Assembly (NCBI RefSeq): GCF_021440195.1
Contig: NZ_JAJTSZ010000013.1
Location: 97,944-161,943 of the forward strand
Length of the DNA stretch: 64,000 nucleotides
Source: Dyadobacter sp. CY356
GTDB lineage: Bacteria; Bacteroidota; Bacteroidia; Cytophagales; Spirosomataceae
Direction: 5' to 3'
Shown: positions 62,031 through 64,000 of the stretch, in pieces
Layout: the number at the start of each line of letters is the position of its first letter
How positions within the stretch are numbered: position 1 is the stretch's first letter
Translations under genes and position numbers: made by a program
Notes under the pieces: model-generated
Database searches by the model: none
Seen by the model: only the letters and a program-made list of their open reading frames with translations
Told to the model about the DNA's origin: nothing

Positions 62031-62795
62031 ATGGAATCGACAAATAAAATTGCTCTTGTAACTGGTGGGAGCCGAGGACTTGGAAAAAATATGGCACTTA
62101 CTTTGGCGCAAAAAGGTAACGACGTTATCATCGTTTATCGTACCAATGAAAATGAAGCCAATGAAGTAGTTTCTGAAATAGAAAAACTTGGCAGATCTGC
62201 CGCTGCTATCCAGCTTGATGTTGCTGATACCAAAGCGTTCACAGGATTTTTTGACACCGTCGCAACTTTATTAAAGGAAAAATGGGGTCGTGAAACTTTC
62301 GATTTCCTGATCAACAATGCAGGTATCGACCGTTATTCTGCCTTTGCTGATACCACAGAAGAGGATTTTGATGAACTGGTTAATGTGCATTTCAAAGGTG
62401 TTTATTTCCTTACTCAAAAAGCTTTGCCTTTGCTGGCAGATGGTGGTAGGATTGTCAACTTGTCAAGTGGTTTGGCCCGGTTTGCAACTCCCGGTTACGC
62501 GGCTTATGGTTCCATGAAAGGTGCCATTGAGGTATTTACCCGATACCTTGCAAAGGAATTGGGTCACCGTGGGATCACCGCCAACGTGGTCGCTCCCGGA
62601 ATCATCCATACCGATTTTACTAAACGTGCCTTTGCTTCCCATGAAGGAATGGAGGAGCATATGAACGCTATTACGGCACTTGGTAGAGTAGGACAGCCGG
62701 AAGATATTGGCGGTGTCGTAGCATTTCTTTGTTCAAAAGAAGCAGGTTGGGTCAACGCGCAAAGAATTGAAGCGTCAGGTGGAATGAATTTATAA
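62031..62795 (+). CDS. SDR family oxidoreductase (FabG-like)
   Basis: 254 residues, classical SDR: TGGSRGLG (11-18), NNAGIDRYS, S in NLSSGLARF and YGSMKGA (Tyr-x-x-x-Lys), C-terminal GVVAFLCSKEAGWVNAQRIEASGGMNL. Uses NAD(P)H to reduce an unknown carbonyl. Adjacent AraC-type gene and a terminator follow; AraC/SDR pairs of this kind are common in soil Bacteroidota. Confidence 0.88.
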   Translation: MESTNKIALVTGGSRGLGKNMALTLAQKGNDVIIVYRTNENEANEVVSEIEKLGRSAAAIQLDVADTKAFTGFFDTVATLLKEKWGRETFDFLINNAGIDRYSAFADTTEEDFDELVNVHFKGVYFLTQKALPLLADGGRIVNLSSGLARFATPGYAAYGSMKGAIEVFTRYLAKELGHRGITANVVAPGIIHTDFTKRAFASHEGMEEHMNAITALGRVGQPEDIGGVVAFLCSKEAGWVNAQRIEASGGMNL

Positions 62796-62814
62796 CCTCA
62801 TTTAATGAGAAAGT

Positions 62815-62853
62815 AAAAGAGCAGCGATATCCAATTGATAACGCTGCTCTTTT
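62815..62853. terminator. Bidirectional terminator between SDR and GDPD genes
   Basis: AAAAGAGCAGCG (62815-62826) pairs with CGCTGCTCTTTT (62842-62853), T run after. Confidence 0.9.
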
Positions 62854-62869
62854 TAGTTTTTGAATATTT

Positions 62870-63640
62870 TTATTTTAATAATTCAAGCAATTGTTCAGGT
62901 TCGTTGGTGGTAATAAAATCCACTTTTTTGTCAATGAACCATTGCATCGTCGGTTTATCATTGACAGTCCAGGCATTGGTTGTCAGCTTTTCCTTGTGCA
63001 TTTCTTCGATGTAATGCTCATTCTTTTTGTAAACGGAATAATGGTAATCAATTCCTGATAAACCCGCAGCTAAAATTTCTGCCGGTGTTTTATCTCCATT
63101 CAAGTATTCCACATGTGCCTTTGGGGCCAGCTCTTTTACTTTCAGACAAACATCATAGTCAAAAGCGATATAATCTGTGATCTTTTCAACTTTCAGATTT
63201 TTTACCATTTCAACACATTTTTTTGTCAAAGCCAGAGAACGCTCTTTATTGATGGAAGAAGTTTTGATTTCCAGAATCAAACGCGTTTTCTTCTGTTTTC
63301 CTCCCGTTTTCAGATAAGCTTCAAGCGTTGGTAAGGCTTCACCGTTACCCAATTTTATTTTTGATAGTTCCCCGGAAGTGGCTTTTTCTATATCGGTCCC
63401 CTGAATTGTGTGATCATGGTTAACAAAAAGTACAGAATCTGCCGACATATGCACGTCAAACTCGCTGCCATAACAGCCCAACTTAATGGCGTGCTCCAGG
63501 GCCGCTATGGAATTTTCTGTGGCACCCGTATTTTTCCATGCGCCGCGATGGGCGATAACTCTTGTTTTATCTTGGGACATACCTTCAACTGAGATCAGGC
63601 AAAATAGCGAAATGGCAAATGCCAGAATACTTTTTTTCAT
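62870..63640 (-). CDS. Secreted glycerophosphodiester phosphodiesterase family protein
   Basis: 256 residues with signal peptide (ends EGMSQ). GDPD TIM-barrel: H31-R-G, E42, E60-F-D62 and H75 of the catalytic and calcium site are all present (AHRGAW, TENSIAALE, GSEFDVHMS, NHDHTIQG). It splits glycerophosphodiesters into glycerol-3-phosphate and alcohol, likely in the periplasm for phosphate or glycerol use. Monocistronic; its upstream region 63641-64000 holds no gene. Confidence 0.9.
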   Translation of the reverse strand: MKKSILAFAISLFCLISVEGMSQDKTRVIAHRGAWKNTGATENSIAALEHAIKLGCYGSEFDVHMSADSVLFVNHDHTIQGTDIEKATSGELSKIKLGNGEALPTLEAYLKTGGKQKKTRLILEIKTSSINKERSLALTKKCVEMVKNLKVEKITDYIAFDYDVCLKVKELAPKAHVEYLNGDKTPAEILAAGLSGIDYHYSVYKKNEHYIEEMHKEKLTTNAWTVNDKPTMQWFIDKKVDFITTNEPEQLLELLK

Positions 63641-63805
63641 TTCAATAAACTTTAACTGTTAATACAAGTCATCATGTGGCGATTTCTACCATCAGGTTTT
63701 TGGAACCAGTCGCGAAAGTAGTGTATTTTGCGTATGGCGGTGTTAGGTGTGTGTTAAGAAATGTTATGTTGATATTCGGGATTGATACTGCAATGGCTAA
63801 AGCCC

Positions 63806-63847
63806 TGGAATTACTGAGCCTTGTTGCACCCAGGGTTGAAACCCTGT
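63806..63847. repeat. Small inverted-repeat element near window end
   Basis: GGCTAAAGCC (63806-63815) and CAGGGTTGAAACCCTG (63832-63847) are two adjacent palindromes in the gene-free stretch 63641-64000. They look like a dispersed intergenic repeat unit; no other copy is in the window. Confidence 0.4.
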
Positions 63848-63964
63848 GTTAGTTTTTTTTGGTGCGAGAATACTAACCCAAGGTGCTGTGTTAAAAGTCA
63901 AGTAAAAGATTAAATATTTTTATAAATTACGCTTTCAGAAGCAGGAATTTATTCCATGCACGTT

Positions 63965-63994
63965 AGGCAGGGCAATTTAATATTGTCTCTGCCT
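63965..63994. terminator. Terminator-like hairpin at window end
   Basis: AGGCAG (63965-63970) pairs with CTGCCT (63989-63994), with CAAT/ATTG inside, followed by TTATTTT. It probably ends a gene beyond the window edge. Confidence 0.5.
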
Positions 63995-64000
63995 TATTTT

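Overview
The window looks like a chromosomal segment of a Bacteroidota, most likely a Cytophagales member (Dyadobacter/Spirosoma-like; genus is a guess from protein style). The evidence is three SusC/SusD outer-membrane uptake pairs, promoters of the Bacteroidota type (TTG-N19-TAnnTTTG) in front of each susC, a lipidated TamA-like Omp85 protein (TamL type), weak or absent Shine-Dalgarno sequences, and many 'MKK...C' lipoproteins. No tRNA, rRNA, CRISPR array or complete IS was seen.

Layout. 1-3319: a signalling cluster with the end of an NtrC-type regulator, a soluble PAS histidine kinase and a receiver-PAS-kinase protein. 3414-4867: a CPBP membrane protease and an Asn-rich secreted protein, converging on a shared terminator. 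5073-15166 (all minus): an App1-type phosphatase, a trans-sulfuration PLP enzyme, an OmpR/sensor-kinase pair and a tripartite CzcCBA-like metal efflux pump. 15195-18818 (plus): a lipid kinase divergent from App1, then a secreted alpha/beta hydrolase and a GntP permease. 18838-19538: an overlapping HEPN/MNT pair. 19637-33074: a housekeeping block with sucC, lolD, groS-groL, secG, a TPR protein, an LptE-like lipoprotein, a sigma-54 activator, miaB, tamL and a TrmH-type methyltransferase. 33276-36052: a small lipoprotein, a queuosine-precursor transporter and an aminotransferase. 36147-52628: three consecutive susC-susD operons, the middle one with a surface-lipoprotein gene. 52836-57117: a secreted M20 amidohydrolase, a small membrane protein, and an SDR/LD-carboxypeptidase/DUF721 operon. 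57325-60109: a SAM-I riboswitch followed by a small leader ORF, metY and metX, closed by a strong terminator. 60215-63640: an M48 peptidase, a frameshifted AraC regulator, an SDR and a secreted glycerophosphodiester phosphodiesterase.

How it works together. The metal pump and its two-component system form a self-contained resistance unit. The SAM riboswitch ties the acetylhomoserine route of methionine synthesis to SAM level. The Sus trio carries no glycoside hydrolase; the only degradative enzyme beside it is the divergent M20 amidohydrolase, which hints at peptide or amino-acid-conjugate uptake.

Most unusual signals: (i) two unannotated leader ORFs, 38 codons in a predicted ~370-nt 5' leader of the second susC and 47 codons between the SAM aptamer and metY; (ii) a shared far-upstream 15-mer at similar distance from two susC promoters; (iii) a single-base frameshift in the AraC gene; (iv) divergent tamL/trmH start codons that share a base; (v) an App1/lipid kinase pair facing each other; (vi) a possible sigma-54 promoter before groS; (vii) long palindromic intergenic repeats. 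All calls come from reading the sequence; no database search was run.
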